Assembly (NCBI GenBank): GCA_963835685.1
Contig: CAWIGI010000014.1
Coordinates: forward strand, 124,001-188,000
DNA: 64,000 nt
From: DATAGF01 sp963835685
GTDB taxonomy: Bacteria > Actinomycetota > Thermoleophilia > Miltoncostaeales > Miltoncostaeaceae
Direction of reading: 5' to 3'
Below are positions 1-8,786 of this stretch, in pieces. Below the pieces are notes generated by a model. That model was not told the origin of the DNA and did not search any database. It saw only the letters and a list, made by a program, of their open reading frames with translations. The stretch's first letter is position 1. The number at the start of each line of letters is the position of its first letter. The translations under genes were made by a program, and so were the position numbers.

Positions 1-1
1 G

Positions 2-1777
2 CCCTCGCCGCCTCGCGACGAGGTCGCCCGCCACGTCGCCGAGGTCGCCCGGGCGCTGGCCGGCCGCGGGCACGGCGTGACGGTGCTCGCCCCCGCGACG
101 GCCCGCGACCGCGTCGCGGCCGGGAGGGCGCGGCTGCGCGCCGCCGAGGCCGGCGACCCCTCGGCGGTCGTCGCGGCCCCGGGCGAGGTGCGCGAGGTGG
201 CGGTCGGGCGCGCGCTTCCCGCCGGTCCCGGCCGCCGGGTCGGCGGTCCGTTCGACCTCGTGACGGCGCTCGAGGCCGCGCTCTCGCGGCCGACCTTCGA
301 CGTCGTCGACCTGCACGAGCCGCTCGCCCCGAGCCCCGCCCTGGCCGCCCTGCGCCACGCGCACGGCGTGGCCGCCGTCACCTTCCACCGCGCCGAGCCC
401 CTCGCGGGGGTCGCGTTCCTGCGCCCGCTCGTCAACCGTGCGCTCTCGCGGGCGGACCTCCGCGTGGCGACCAGCCGCGCCGCGGCGGAGGCGCTCGCGG
501 AGATCCTGCCCGGCGACTACGCCGTGATCCCGCCGGGGGTGGACCTCGGGCTGCTCGCGCGCCCTCCCCGGCGGAGGTCCGGCCCGCCGCCGCTGACGCT
601 CGTGGCGCGCGGGCGCGACCGGACCGGCGTGCGCTTCGCCCTCGGGATGCTCAAGTCCCTCGACCTGGAGGCGCTCGGCCGGGTGACGCTCGTCGGTCCG
701 CCCGATGCGCCCTGGCGGACCCGCGCCGCGGTGCCGAAGGCCCTGCGCGATCGCGTCGAGGTCGTCCCGGACGCGGGCCCGGAGGCGCGCGCGGCGGCCC
801 TGTCGCCCGGCACGATCGCGGTGCTGGTCGCGCCCGAGGACGCCTCCGGCGCGGCGATGCGGGAGGCGATGGCCGCCGGGTGCGCCGTGCTGGCGCCGCG
901 ATGCGCCGCGGCCGACGAGGCCGCCCGCCACGGCGTCGACGCGCTGGTGCTGCCGCCCTTCTCGCGGGACCTGTGGTCCGCGGCGGTCGCGGACCTGGCC
1001 GTCGACGGCCGCCGGCGCGCGGCCCTCGGGACCGCGGCCGCGGAGCGGGCTCGCCGCGGATGGGACGACGTCGCCGCCGACCTCGAGGCGGCCTATCGGA
1101 CGGCCCTCGCGTCGGGGCGGCGGGCGGTCACGACGGAGGATCGCGTGCTCGCCGACCTGCGCCTGCGCCCGCCGGCCGGGGTCGAGCCCCAGCGGATCGT
1201 CGCCGCCTGCCGCGAGCGCGGCCTGGGGGCGGTCGCCGTGGCCTCCCCGGACGGGATCGCGCCCGCCCTCGCCGTGGCCGACGCCGCCCCGGACGACCTC
1301 GCGGTGGTGATCGGACAGGAGATCGCCACCATCGACGGGGCGCTGATCGGGCTCTTCCTCGCGCGCGACGTGGAGGCCGGCCTCGACCTCCAGGCGGCTG
1401 CCGCCGCCGTCCACGCGCAGGGCGGCGTCGTCATGGCGCCCCACCCCGACGGCCCGGCCCCGCCGCCCTCGCCCGAGGGGCTGCGGCGCCTCGGTGGCGA
1501 GGTTGACTGCCGCCAGCTCGTGAGCGGTTCGGCTCCGGGGCAGGCCGAGGATGAGACGGCCCGCATCGCCCAGCGGATGGGGGTTCTCGGCTGCGCGGGC
1601 AGCGGGGCCGTCCGCCCCGAGGACGTCGGCTCCGCCGTCACGGAGCTGCGCCCGTTCCACGGGCCCTCCGACTTCCTCGACGCCCTCGGCGAGGCCCGCC
1701 TCGCGCGTCCGCCGCGCCGTCGCCGGGCCCGGGCTCCGCAGGGCCGGCCACGCGGACGGCGCGTTCCCGACTCGTGA
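2..1777 (+). CDS. Glycosyltransferase family 4 fused to a degenerate PHP-like domain (5' end cut by window)
   Basis: The frame is open from the first bases of the window, and the residues before the first in-window GTG (position 77) already read as the usual GT4 opening (RALAGRGHGVTVLAP), so the true start lies to the left. About 350 visible residues form a GT-B glycosyltransferase that would move a sugar from an activated donor to a lipid or glycan. The rest, from about position 1140, resembles a PHP phosphoesterase domain: GQEIATIDG, an AAVHAQGG helix and the APHP motif. The HxH metal motif that normally opens PHP domains is replaced by ADLRLRP, so catalysis by this domain is doubtful. The gene ends 51 bp before the next one on the same strand. 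Acceptor and donor are unknown. Confidence 0.8.
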   Translation, partial: PSPPRDEVARHVAEVARALAGRGHGVTVLAPATARDRVAAGRARLRAAEAGDPSAVVAAPGEVREVAVGRALPAGPGRRVGGPFDLVTALEAALSRPTFDVVDLHEPLAPSPALAALRHAHGVAAVTFHRAEPLAGVAFLRPLVNRALSRADLRVATSRAAAEALAEILPGDYAVIPPGVDLGLLARPPRRRSGPPPLTLVARGRDRTGVRFALGMLKSLDLEALGRVTLVGPPDAPWRTRAAVPKALRDRVEVVPDAGPEARAAALSPGTIAVLVAPEDASGAAMREAMAAGCAVLAPRCAAADEAARHGVDALVLPPFSRDLWSAAVADLAVDGRRRAALGTAAAERARRGWDDVAADLEAAYRTALASGRRAVTTEDRVLADLRLRPPAGVEPQRIVAACRERGLGAVAVASPDGIAPALAVADAAPDDLAVVIGQEIATIDGALIGLFLARDVEAGLDLQAAAAAVHAQGGVVMAPHPDGPAPPPSPEGLRRLGGEVDCRQLVSGSAPGQAEDETARIAQRMGVLGCAGSGAVRPEDVGSAVTELRPFHGPSDFLDALGEARLARPPRRRRARAPQGRPRGRRVPDS

Positions 1778-1828
1778 AACACCCCCCGGCAGGAGTAGCG
1801 TCGGACCCGCCTAAGAGGACCGTCGGCC

Positions 1829-2509
1829 ATGAGCCCTGACCCATCCACCCCGCGCTCGACCCGGCGCTCGCGAGGCGGCCGCCGGGCGCCGGGCGCCGCC
1901 GTCGGCGGCGCGAGCCCGGAGGACATCCAGGACGCGTACCAGCGCCGCGCGATCGCCGAGATCGCCGCGCTCAACGACGCCATCACCGCGTGCGAGCGCT
2001 GCCGCCCGGACGCCGAGCTGCCGGTCATGAGCTCCGGCTCGCCCCAGGCCGAGATCATGCTGATCAAGTGGACCGCGAGCCTCTCCGAGCGCCAGGAGGG
2101 CGTCGCGTTCTTCGGCCGAGCCGGCTCCGCGATCCTCAAGAGCGTGCAACGCCTCGGCATCGACCCGCTGATGCTCTACGGCACCCTTTGCGTGAAGTGC
2201 ACGCACCTCGATCCCGCCGAGGCCGCGCGCCTCTGCCCGGCCTGGCTGGCCCAGGAGCTGCACATCGTCCAGCCGAAGCTCGTCGTGCCGATGGGCGAGC
2301 GGGTGGTGGAGACGCTCAACGGCCTCGCGTTCCCGCTGTCCGAGCCGCTCGGCACCGAGCCGGGCGCCGTCCAGCGCTGGACGCCCACGATCGACGCGAT
2401 CTACGTCCCCGACATCGACACCTCGCTGGACGAGCAGGCCTCCAAGCGGGCCTTCTGGGAGGCGTTCCGGGCCGTCGGCGACTGGCACCAGGCCCAGCCG
2501 CCCTACTGA
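1829..2509 (+). CDS. Uracil-DNA glycosylase-like protein (family 4/5 type, divergent)
   Basis: A 226-residue protein with the layout of the iron-sulfur uracil-DNA glycosylases: an ACERC cysteine pair near residue 54, a GVAFFGRAGSAIL segment matching the family's GxPFxGxAGxLL, and further cysteines in CVKC and RLCPAW followed by the PKLVVPMGERV strand. These enzymes excise uracil from DNA in the cytoplasm. The usual GExPG water-activating motif is replaced by LIKWTASLSE, and the late HPS loop is not visible (VPDIDTS stands there), so activity or substrate may differ. The ATG at 1829 is preceded by AGAGGAC, a plausible ribosome site. It converges with the LysR gene, overlapping by 7 bp. Confidence 0.7.
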   Translation: MSPDPSTPRSTRRSRGGRRAPGAAVGGASPEDIQDAYQRRAIAEIAALNDAITACERCRPDAELPVMSSGSPQAEIMLIKWTASLSERQEGVAFFGRAGSAILKSVQRLGIDPLMLYGTLCVKCTHLDPAEAARLCPAWLAQELHIVQPKLVVPMGERVVETLNGLAFPLSEPLGTEPGAVQRWTPTIDAIYVPDIDTSLDEQASKRAFWEAFRAVGDWHQAQPPY

Positions 2510-3378
2510 TCGCCTGACTCCCCCATACCGGCGCGCAGCCGGCGGACGGCGGGCGGCTCGGGGCCGGCGCGCCACAGCGCGAGCAGAGGCAGGCGCAGGT
2601 CGTCGGCGAGCGGCACGGCGACCGTTCCGGCGGTGTCCGGCGAACCGACGGGGAGCAGCGTGACCGCGCCGGCATCGGCGAGATCGATGAGCGACCCGGT
2701 CCCGGTGACGCGCGCCTCGACCGGCGTCACCGCGGCGCCCGCGCCGGCGAGCGTCGCAAGGAGCATGTCGGTGTAGGCCGTGCCGGGCGGGCTCCAGACG
2801 AGCATCCGCTCGCCGTCGAGATCGGCCAGGGCCGCCTCCGCGCGACCGGCCAGGCGATGGCCGGCGGGGACGTGCAGCTCGGCTGGGGTCGGCCGCAGCG
2901 GCGCGGTGGTGAGCCCGTCGCCGGCGGGCGCGGTGCGGGCGACGACCACCTCGACCCGCCCGGCGCGCAGGGCCTCCCGCACCTCGCGCGGCCGCAGGTC
3001 GTGGAACGAGACCGACAGCGCGGGGGCGCCGGACCGCAGCGCGCGCACGATGTCCTCGCGCTCGCCGGCCGACACGGCGGGGGTGACGCCGACGCGCGCG
3101 GTCCCCGCCGTCCCGCGGCCCACCTCGCGGGCTCGCGCGAACGCGGCATCGGCCGCGTCGAGCGCGCGGACCGCGCCGTCGAGCAGCGCCAGCCCCGCCG
3201 CGGTGAGCCGGACCTCCCGCGTGGTCCGTTCGAGCAGCGTGACCCCCAGCTCGCGCTCGAGCTGGCGCACCGTCTTCGAGACCGCCTGCTGTCCCATGTG
3301 CAGCCGCTCGGCGGCGCGCGTGAAGTTCAGCTCCTGGGCCACCGCGACGAAGGCGCGCAGGTGCCGCAGCTCAGGCAT
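2503..3378 (-). CDS. LysR-family transcriptional regulator
   Basis: A 291-residue cytoplasmic regulator. The first 60 residues are a typical LysR winged helix (MPELRHLRAFVAVAQELNFT, then AAERLHMGQQAVSKTVRQLE), followed by the linker helix and a two-lobed substrate-binding-like effector domain. It is divergent from the aldo/keto reductase, with 108 bp between the start codons, the usual arrangement for a LysR protein controlling its neighbour. That target is inference from position, and I could not identify a clear T-N11-A operator or an inducer. Confidence 0.92.
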   Translation of the reverse strand: MPELRHLRAFVAVAQELNFTRAAERLHMGQQAVSKTVRQLERELGVTLLERTTREVRLTAAGLALLDGAVRALDAADAAFARAREVGRGTAGTARVGVTPAVSAGEREDIVRALRSGAPALSVSFHDLRPREVREALRAGRVEVVVARTAPAGDGLTTAPLRPTPAELHVPAGHRLAGRAEAALADLDGERMLVWSPPGTAYTDMLLATLAGAGAAVTPVEARVTGTGSLIDLADAGAVTLLPVGSPDTAGTVAVPLADDLRLPLLALWRAGPEPPAVRRLRAGMGESGDQ

Positions 3379-3486
3379 CGACGCCTCGTGGTGGTGGCTC
3401 CACCGCCGATCGGCGTTTCACGGCCGGGGCCATCGCACCCATCATCTCAGCACGACACGAGGCGAGCCCGAGGAGAGCGAGGGGAC

Positions 3487-4482
3487 ATGGAGATGAGAGC
3501 GCTCGGCGCGGCCGGCCCGCGGGTCTCGGCCCTGGGACTGGGGGCCATGGGGATGTCCGACTTCTACGGCCCGGCTGACGAGCGCGAGAGTGTCGCCACC
3601 CTCCACGCCGCGATCGACGCCGGCGTCACGCTGCTCGACTCGGGTGACTTCTACGGGTCGGGGCGCAACGAGCTGCTGATCGCACGCGCTCTGCGGGACC
3701 GGCGGCGCGACGAGGTGGCGATCAGCGTGAAATTCGGGGGGCTGCGCGACCCGGCGGGCGGCTGGATCGGCACCGACGGCAGGCCGCAGGCGGTCAAGAA
3801 CTTCCTCGCGTACACGCTCAACCGGCTCGGCACCGACCACGTGGACATCTACCGGCCGGCCCGGCTCGACCCGGCGGTCCCGGTCGAGGAAACCGTCGGC
3901 GCCATCGCCGAGATGGTGCGGGCCGGCTACGTGCGCCACGTCGGGCTGTCGGAGGTCGGCGCCGAGACGATCCGGCGAGCCGCGGCCGTCCACCCGGTCA
4001 GCGACCTGCAGATCGAGTACTCGCTGATCTCCCGCGGCATCGAGCCCGAGATCCTGCCGGCGTGCCGCGAGCTCGGGATCGGCGTCACCGCCTACGGGGT
4101 CCTGTCGCGCGGCCTGCTCAGCGGGCACTGGACGCCCGAGCGTGACCTGCCGATGACCGACTTCCGCGCCCACCAGCCACGCTTCCAGGGCGACAACCTC
4201 GGCCGCAACCTCGCCCTCGTCGAGGCGCTGCGCGCCGTCGCCGAGGAGCGGGGCGCGACCGTCGCCCAGGCGGCGATCGCGTGGGTGCTCTCGCGCGGCC
4301 ACGAGATCGTCCCCCTGGTGGGGGCCCGCACCCGGGAGCGGCTCGCCGAGGCCCTGGACGCCCTGGACCTGGAGCTGACGGGCGACGACCTCGCCCGCAT
4401 CGAGGCGGCCGTGCCGGCCGGGGAGGCCGCCGGATCGCGGTACGCCGAGCCGCTGATGGCCGGGCTCGACAGCGAGCGCTAG
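3487..4482 (+). CDS. Aldo/keto reductase
   Basis: A 331-residue NADPH-dependent oxidoreductase of the AKR barrel fold. The ATG at 3487 follows a GAGAGCGAGGGG ribosome site. Motifs are LGLGAMGMSDFYG near the N-terminus, the catalytic Asp and Tyr in LLDSGDFYG, Lys in ISVKFG, and a C-terminal cofactor loop (VPLVGARTRERL). The histidine usual in the AKR tetrad is replaced in DIYRPARLDP, a variant I recall from the YakC-like subgroup. It converges on the methyltransferase gene, the two stop codons overlapping by 4 bp. It probably belongs with the divergent LysR gene; the substrate is unknown. Confidence 0.92.
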   Translation: MEMRALGAAGPRVSALGLGAMGMSDFYGPADERESVATLHAAIDAGVTLLDSGDFYGSGRNELLIARALRDRRRDEVAISVKFGGLRDPAGGWIGTDGRPQAVKNFLAYTLNRLGTDHVDIYRPARLDPAVPVEETVGAIAEMVRAGYVRHVGLSEVGAETIRRAAAVHPVSDLQIEYSLISRGIEPEILPACRELGIGVTAYGVLSRGLLSGHWTPERDLPMTDFRAHQPRFQGDNLGRNLALVEALRAVAEERGATVAQAAIAWVLSRGHEIVPLVGARTRERLAEALDALDLELTGDDLARIEAAVPAGEAAGSRYAEPLMAGLDSER

Positions 4483-5843
4483 CGCGTGAAGCGCGCCACC
4501 GCCTCGATGTGGGGCGTCTGAGGGAACATGTTGACCGGGCGGACCCACTCGAGCCGGTAGCCGCCCGCCACGAGGCGGGCGGCGTTGTCGGCGAAGGTGG
4601 CCGGCTGGCAGGACACGTACACCAGCGTCGGCGGCGCCAGCTCCAGCACGCGCCGCAGGGCCCGGCCGGAGAGCCCGGCCCGGGGCGGGTCGACCACCGC
4701 GACGTCCGGGGGCGGCAGCTCGCCGCGGCGCTCGCGCAGCACGACCCCGACGTCGCCGCAGAGGGCGGTGTGGTTGGCCAGGCCGTTGGCGGCGGCGTTG
4801 CGCCCGGCGTCGGCGACCGCCTCGGGGACGACGTCGATCGCCACGACCTCGCGCGCCCCGGGCGCGAGCACGACGCCGATGCTGCCGGCGCCGCAGAACA
4901 GGTCGTAGAGCACCTGGGAGCCGTCGAGGCCGGCCGCCTCGGCCACGCGCTCGTAGAGGCGCTCGGCCATGCGCGTGTTGGTCTGGAAGAACGAGCCCGC
5001 CGACAGGCGCAGCGTGGTCCCGAGGACCCGCTCCTCCACCCAGTCCCGCCCCGCGACGAGCCGGGTCGGATGGCCGGCGGTCGTCTCGGCGACCCCGGCG
5101 TTGACCGCGTGGAGCACCCCGACGAGCTCGGGGTGCGCACGGGCGAGGCCGGCGGCCACCGCGTCGACGCCCTCCTCGGCCCCGGCGGCCGTCACCAGCG
5201 TCACGAGCACCTGGCCCGTGGCGATGCCCTCGCGCACGATGACGTGCCGCAGGACGCCCGCCTGGCCGCGCTGGTCGTAGGGCGCGATGCCGGCCTCGGT
5301 CGCCGCGGCCCGCACCGTCTCGCGCACCGCGTTGCCGAGGGGCGTGGCGAGCAGGCAGGCCTCGACGCCGACGACCTCGTCCCAGCGCCCGCGGGCGTGG
5401 AAGCCGAGGGTGAGCTCGCCACCGGGCCCCGGGGCGGCCGAGTACTCCATGCGGTTGCGGTAGCCGAAGGCCTCGAACGCGGCGTCGGCCGGCAGCACGG
5501 CGATCCCGTCGAGGTGGCCGATCCGCGTGAGGTGCTCGGCCACCTGGTCGCGCTTGGCCGCGCGCTGGGCCTCGTAGGCCACGTGCTGCAGCCGGCAGCC
5601 GCCGCAGCGGGGCACGTAGGGGCACGGCGGCGCGACGCGGTCCGGCCCGGGGCGCAGCACCTCCACGAGGTCGGCCTCGGCGAAGCGGCGGCGCGCCTTG
5701 GTCACGCGCGCGCGGACGGCGTCGCCGGGGGCGGCGTCGCGGCAGAACACGACGAAGCCGTCGCGGCGGGCGACCGCGGCCCCGCCGAAGGCGAGGTCGC
5801 CCACCTCGAGCTCGAGGACGTCATCGCGCCGAGGGCGCTCCAC
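4479..5843 (-). CDS. 23S rRNA/tRNA uracil-5-methyltransferase (TrmA/RlmD family)
   Basis: A 454-residue SAM-dependent enzyme that forms 5-methyluridine in RNA. Residues 5-70 form a TRAM RNA-binding domain. The iron-sulfur motif CPYVPRCGGCRLQH follows, then the Rossmann methyltransferase core with DLFCGAGSIG (SAM site), DPPRAGL and the catalytic cysteine in VYVSCQP. The start is a GTG at 5843 because the TRAM domain begins immediately after it; the open frame continues upstream over the divergent gene but has no family similarity there. Only 18 bp separate this start from the divergent gene's start. TrmA- and RlmD-type substrates cannot be told apart by eye. Confidence 0.9.
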   Translation of the reverse strand: MERPRRDDVLELEVGDLAFGGAAVARRDGFVVFCRDAAPGDAVRARVTKARRRFAEADLVEVLRPGPDRVAPPCPYVPRCGGCRLQHVAYEAQRAAKRDQVAEHLTRIGHLDGIAVLPADAAFEAFGYRNRMEYSAAPGPGGELTLGFHARGRWDEVVGVEACLLATPLGNAVRETVRAAATEAGIAPYDQRGQAGVLRHVIVREGIATGQVLVTLVTAAGAEEGVDAVAAGLARAHPELVGVLHAVNAGVAETTAGHPTRLVAGRDWVEERVLGTTLRLSAGSFFQTNTRMAERLYERVAEAAGLDGSQVLYDLFCGAGSIGVVLAPGAREVVAIDVVPEAVADAGRNAAANGLANHTALCGDVGVVLRERRGELPPPDVAVVDPPRAGLSGRALRRVLELAPPTLVYVSCQPATFADNAARLVAGGYRLEWVRPVNMFPQTPHIEAVARFTR

Positions 5844-5861
5844 GTTCCTAGTATTGCGCCC

Positions 5862-7163
5862 GTGGCCGGCGCCGCTCCCGACCTCGAGGAGTACCGGCAG
5901 GGCGTCGAGGAGCTGCTCGCCGCGCCCGGCCCCGCGGCCGACGACCGCCTGGCGCGTCTGTTCAGCGCCGAGGCCGTCGCCGGCCTGCGCGCCCAGGGCG
6001 CACCGGCGCTCGCGCGCTTCGCCGCCGAGGGGCTCCTCCGGCGCGCGAGCGCGGGCGAGATGGCCGAGATCCGCGCCCGGATCGCCGAGCCGGTCGTCGA
6101 GGGCCCCGGGGGGCTGCTGGCGCCCGCCGAGGTCGATGCCGCCCTGGCCGCCGAGCCGGACAGGGAGCGCCGCCGCGTCATCCAGGCCGCCCGCCTGAGG
6201 GCCGTCGAGGGCCGGCTCGGCCCGCTCCTGGCCGACGCCCGGCAGCGGCGGGAGGAGGCGGCCCGGGACGCCGGAGCGGCCTCGCCCGAGTCGCTCCTGG
6301 CCGGGGCGGCGGGCCTCGAGCTGGACGGCATCGCCGCGGCCGGCGAGGGGCTGCTCGACGCCACCGACGACGTCGCCGGCCGTGCGCTCGCCGTCACGGC
6401 CGCGGCCGCGCTGGGCGACGCCGCCCCGACCGAGGCCGCGGACCTGCCCCGGATCGTCCGCGCGCCCCAGCTCGAGGACGAGGTGTCGTCCTCCGGAGCC
6501 CGCGGCGTGGCGGCCCGCACCCTCGAGCTGCTCGAGCTGGAGCTCCCCGGGGGGCCGGCCGTCCCCGCCGGGGGGCGCGAGGGGCTGGCGCTGTGGCTCG
6601 AGACGCTGGGCACGCTGGGCGCCGCGCTCGCGGCCTCGGGCGCCTCGCCGCGCCTGCCCCCGGAACGGCGCCTCCTGGCCGACCCGAGCCTCGCGCGTGC
6701 GTCGGGGCTGCTGCTCGAGGGGCTGGCGGCCGACCCGGCCTGGCTCGCCCGGGCCGCCGGGGTCCGCGACGCCGGCGGCGTCGCCCACGCGGCGGCGGCG
6801 GTCAGGCTGCTGGCGGCCCGCGCGGCCGCCGCCAGGGCGGTCGCCATCGCCCGCGGGGGCGAGGCGCCGATGTCGCGCGCGCTGGGCCTGGCGTGGCCGG
6901 CGGCGCTGGCCCTGGCCGACGGCCTCGCCGGCCTGGGCCCGGCCGACGAGCTCCGGGCACAGGCGCTGTCGGCGGCGCTGCGCGCCCACCTGCGCGAGGC
7001 GCACGGAGCGCGCTGGTTCGCCGACCCACGGGCCGGGCGCCTGCTGCGGGAGCTGTGGCTGGAGGGCGGGGCGCTGGAGCCCGAGGCGCTCGCGAGCGAG
7101 CTCGGAGCGCCGGGGCTGGACCTCGGCCCGCTCGCCGCCGAGCTCGCGGGCGCCGTGGGCTGA
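5862..7163 (+). CDS. Conserved hypothetical protein, alanine/leucine-rich
   Basis: A 433-residue, almost entirely helical cytoplasmic protein with no signal peptide or membrane segment. The GTG at 5862 is chosen because the sequence from VAGAAPDLEEYRQG onward looks like real protein, whereas the frame to the left is antisense to the methyltransferase gene. The C-terminal stretch (GARWFADPRAGRLLRELW) recalls the C-terminal helix bundle of M3-type peptidases, but I see no HExxH zinc motif, so peptidase function is not claimed. It is divergent from the methyltransferase with a very short shared 5' region, so its transcript may be leaderless. Confidence 0.8.
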   Translation: MAGAAPDLEEYRQGVEELLAAPGPAADDRLARLFSAEAVAGLRAQGAPALARFAAEGLLRRASAGEMAEIRARIAEPVVEGPGGLLAPAEVDAALAAEPDRERRRVIQAARLRAVEGRLGPLLADARQRREEAARDAGAASPESLLAGAAGLELDGIAAAGEGLLDATDDVAGRALAVTAAAALGDAAPTEAADLPRIVRAPQLEDEVSSSGARGVAARTLELLELELPGGPAVPAGGREGLALWLETLGTLGAALAASGASPRLPPERRLLADPSLARASGLLLEGLAADPAWLARAAGVRDAGGVAHAAAAVRLLAARAAAARAVAIARGGEAPMSRALGLAWPAALALADGLAGLGPADELRAQALSAALRAHLREAHGARWFADPRAGRLLRELWLEGGALEPEALASELGAPGLDLGPLAAELAGAVG

Positions 7164-7183
7164 GCAGGTCCTGTCGTCCCGGC

Positions 7184-7930
7184 TCAGGCCGAGAGGGCGC
7201 GCCCGCCGTCCACGACCAGGCGCTGGCCTGTCACGAAGCCGGCCCCCTCGGACGCGAAGAAGCTGACGGCGTGGGCGACGTCCTCGCGCGTCCCCATGCG
7301 CCCCGCCGGGACCGAGGCGAGGTAGGCGCGACGCACCTCGTCCGGGACCTCGTCGTGCCGCTCGACCGGCACGAAGCCGGGCGCGACCGCGTTGACGGTG
7401 ATGCCGTGCGGGGCCAGCTCCCGCGCCCAGCTCCGGGCGAGGCCGATCTGGGCGCTCTTGGCCGTGGCGTAGGCCGATCGGCCGGGGGGCGGGCGATCGG
7501 CGACCTCGGAGTCGATCTGGACGATTCGCCCCCAGCGGCGCGCCCGCATCCCGGGGACCACCAGCCGGCCGAGCACCACCGGGCTCTTCACGAAGAAGGC
7601 GAGCTGGGCGAGGTGCTCGTCCCACCCCACGTCCGTGAGCGGCGCCTCGGGCTGCGGACCGGTGGCGTTCAGCACCAGGACGTCGACCGGTCCGAGCGCC
7701 CCCTCGACGTCGGCGACGAGGCCCGCGGCCTGCCGCTCGTCGGTGACGTCGGCCGCGAACGCCTCCGCCGCGCCGCCGTCGCTTCGGATGTCCGCGGCGA
7801 CGGCCGCCGCGCCCACGTCGTCCCGCAGGGCGTTGACCGCCACGGCGAGCCCGTCGCGCGCCAGGCGGCGCGCGATCTCGGCGCCCAGGCCGCGCGAGCT
7901 GCCGGTCACCAGGGCGACGCGCGCGGGCAT
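7184..7930 (-). CDS. Short-chain dehydrogenase/reductase (FabG-like)
   Basis: A 248-residue classical SDR oxidoreductase acting on a carbonyl/alcohol pair with NAD(P). Motifs are the cofactor loop VTGSSRGLG at residues 8-16, the LNATG motif, the catalytic Ser in QIDSEV, YATAK (Tyr/Lys), and the C-terminal GFVTGQRLVVDGG typical of FabG-type reductases. Family length is about 245-255. It lies 1 bp from the nitrilase gene on the same strand, so the two are probably co-transcribed. Whether it is a true ketoacyl-ACP reductase cannot be said; no other fatty-acid genes are nearby. Confidence 0.9.
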   Translation of the reverse strand: MPARVALVTGSSRGLGAEIARRLARDGLAVAVNALRDDVGAAAVAADIRSDGGAAEAFAADVTDERQAAGLVADVEGALGPVDVLVLNATGPQPEAPLTDVGWDEHLAQLAFFVKSPVVLGRLVVPGMRARRWGRIVQIDSEVADRPPPGRSAYATAKSAQIGLARSWARELAPHGITVNAVAPGFVPVERHDEVPDEVRRAYLASVPAGRMGTREDVAHAVSFFASEGAGFVTGQRLVVDGGRALSA

Positions 7931-7931
7931 G

Positions 7932-8786
7932 TCAGGGCCGGCCGTAGACGTCCGGCCGGCGGTGGCGGAGGGCCGGGAGCCGGTCGCGGATCTCGTCCAT
8001 CCGCGCGAAGTCGAGGTCGGCGACGGCCAACCCGTCGCCGTCGGGCGCCTGCGCCAGGACGAGCCCCCAGGGGTCGATGACCATGCTCCGTCCGTGGGTC
8101 TCGCTGCCGTCGTCGTGGCGCCCGTGCTGGCCGGCGGCGACCACGAAGGCCTGGTTCTCGATCGCGCGGGCCCGGAGGAGCGGCTCCCAGTGGTCGCGCC
8201 CGGTCACGGCCGTGAAGGCCGCCGGGACGACGATGATCTCGGCGCCCCCGTCCGCCAGGCGGCGATAGAGCTCGGGGAAGCGCAGGTCGTAGCAGACCGA
8301 CATGCCCACGGAGCGGCCCAGGACCTCGGCCACCACCACCTCGTCGCCCGGCGCCGTGGCGGCGGACTCGCGATAGGAGACGCCGCCCACGTCCACGTCG
8401 AACATGTGGAGCTTGCGGTAGACGGCCGCGACGGTCCCGTCCGGGCGCAGGAGGACGCTGGTGTTGCGCGCCCGCGCGTCCCCCTCGACCCGCTCGACCA
8501 CGCTGCCCGCGACGATCGCGATGCCCAGCTCGCTCGCCCAGGCCCGGGCCGCCGCCAGCGAGGGCCCGTCGAGGGGCTCCGCCCCCTCCAGGAGCCGCGG
8601 ACCGTGCATGAACGGCCACTTCTCGGGCAGGACGACCAGCCGCGCGCCCGCGCCGGCCGCCCGCCGCACCAGGGCCTCCGCGGCGCCGATGTTGCGCCCG
8701 CGGTCGGCTGAGCTGCTCATCTGGACCGCGGCGACCCTCAGGGCGCTACCATGGGGCCGGTCGGAGCCATCACCTGGAGGCGGCAT
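7932..8786 (-). CDS. Carbon-nitrogen hydrolase (nitrilase superfamily, Nit2/omega-amidase-like)
   Basis: A 284-residue amidase of the nitrilase fold. The catalytic Glu-Lys-Cys triad is visible: Glu in VVLPEKWPF, Lys in YRKLHMFD and Cys in SVCYDLRFPELYR. This pattern is closest to the Nit2/omega-amidase branch, which hydrolyses alpha-ketoglutaramate-like amides. The ATG at 8786 leaves about 15 extra residues before the conserved LRVAAVQM; no other ATG, GTG or TTG is available. Its start overlaps the divergent NifU-like gene's ATG inside a CATG. The SDR gene follows directly. Confidence 0.92.
   Translation of the reverse strand: MPPPGDGSDRPHGSALRVAAVQMSSSADRGRNIGAAEALVRRAAGAGARLVVLPEKWPFMHGPRLLEGAEPLDGPSLAAARAWASELGIAIVAGSVVERVEGDARARNTSVLLRPDGTVAAVYRKLHMFDVDVGGVSYRESAATAPGDEVVVAEVLGRSVGMSVCYDLRFPELYRRLADGGAEIIVVPAAFTAVTGRDHWEPLLRARAIENQAFVVAAGQHGRHDDGSETHGRSMVIDPWGLVLAQAPDGDGLAVADLDFARMDEIRDRLPALRHRRPDVYGRP

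Noticed and set aside
2857..3486. An N-terminal extension of the aldo/keto reductase frame
   Set aside because: It is antisense to the LysR gene; family similarity and the ribosome site start at 3487.
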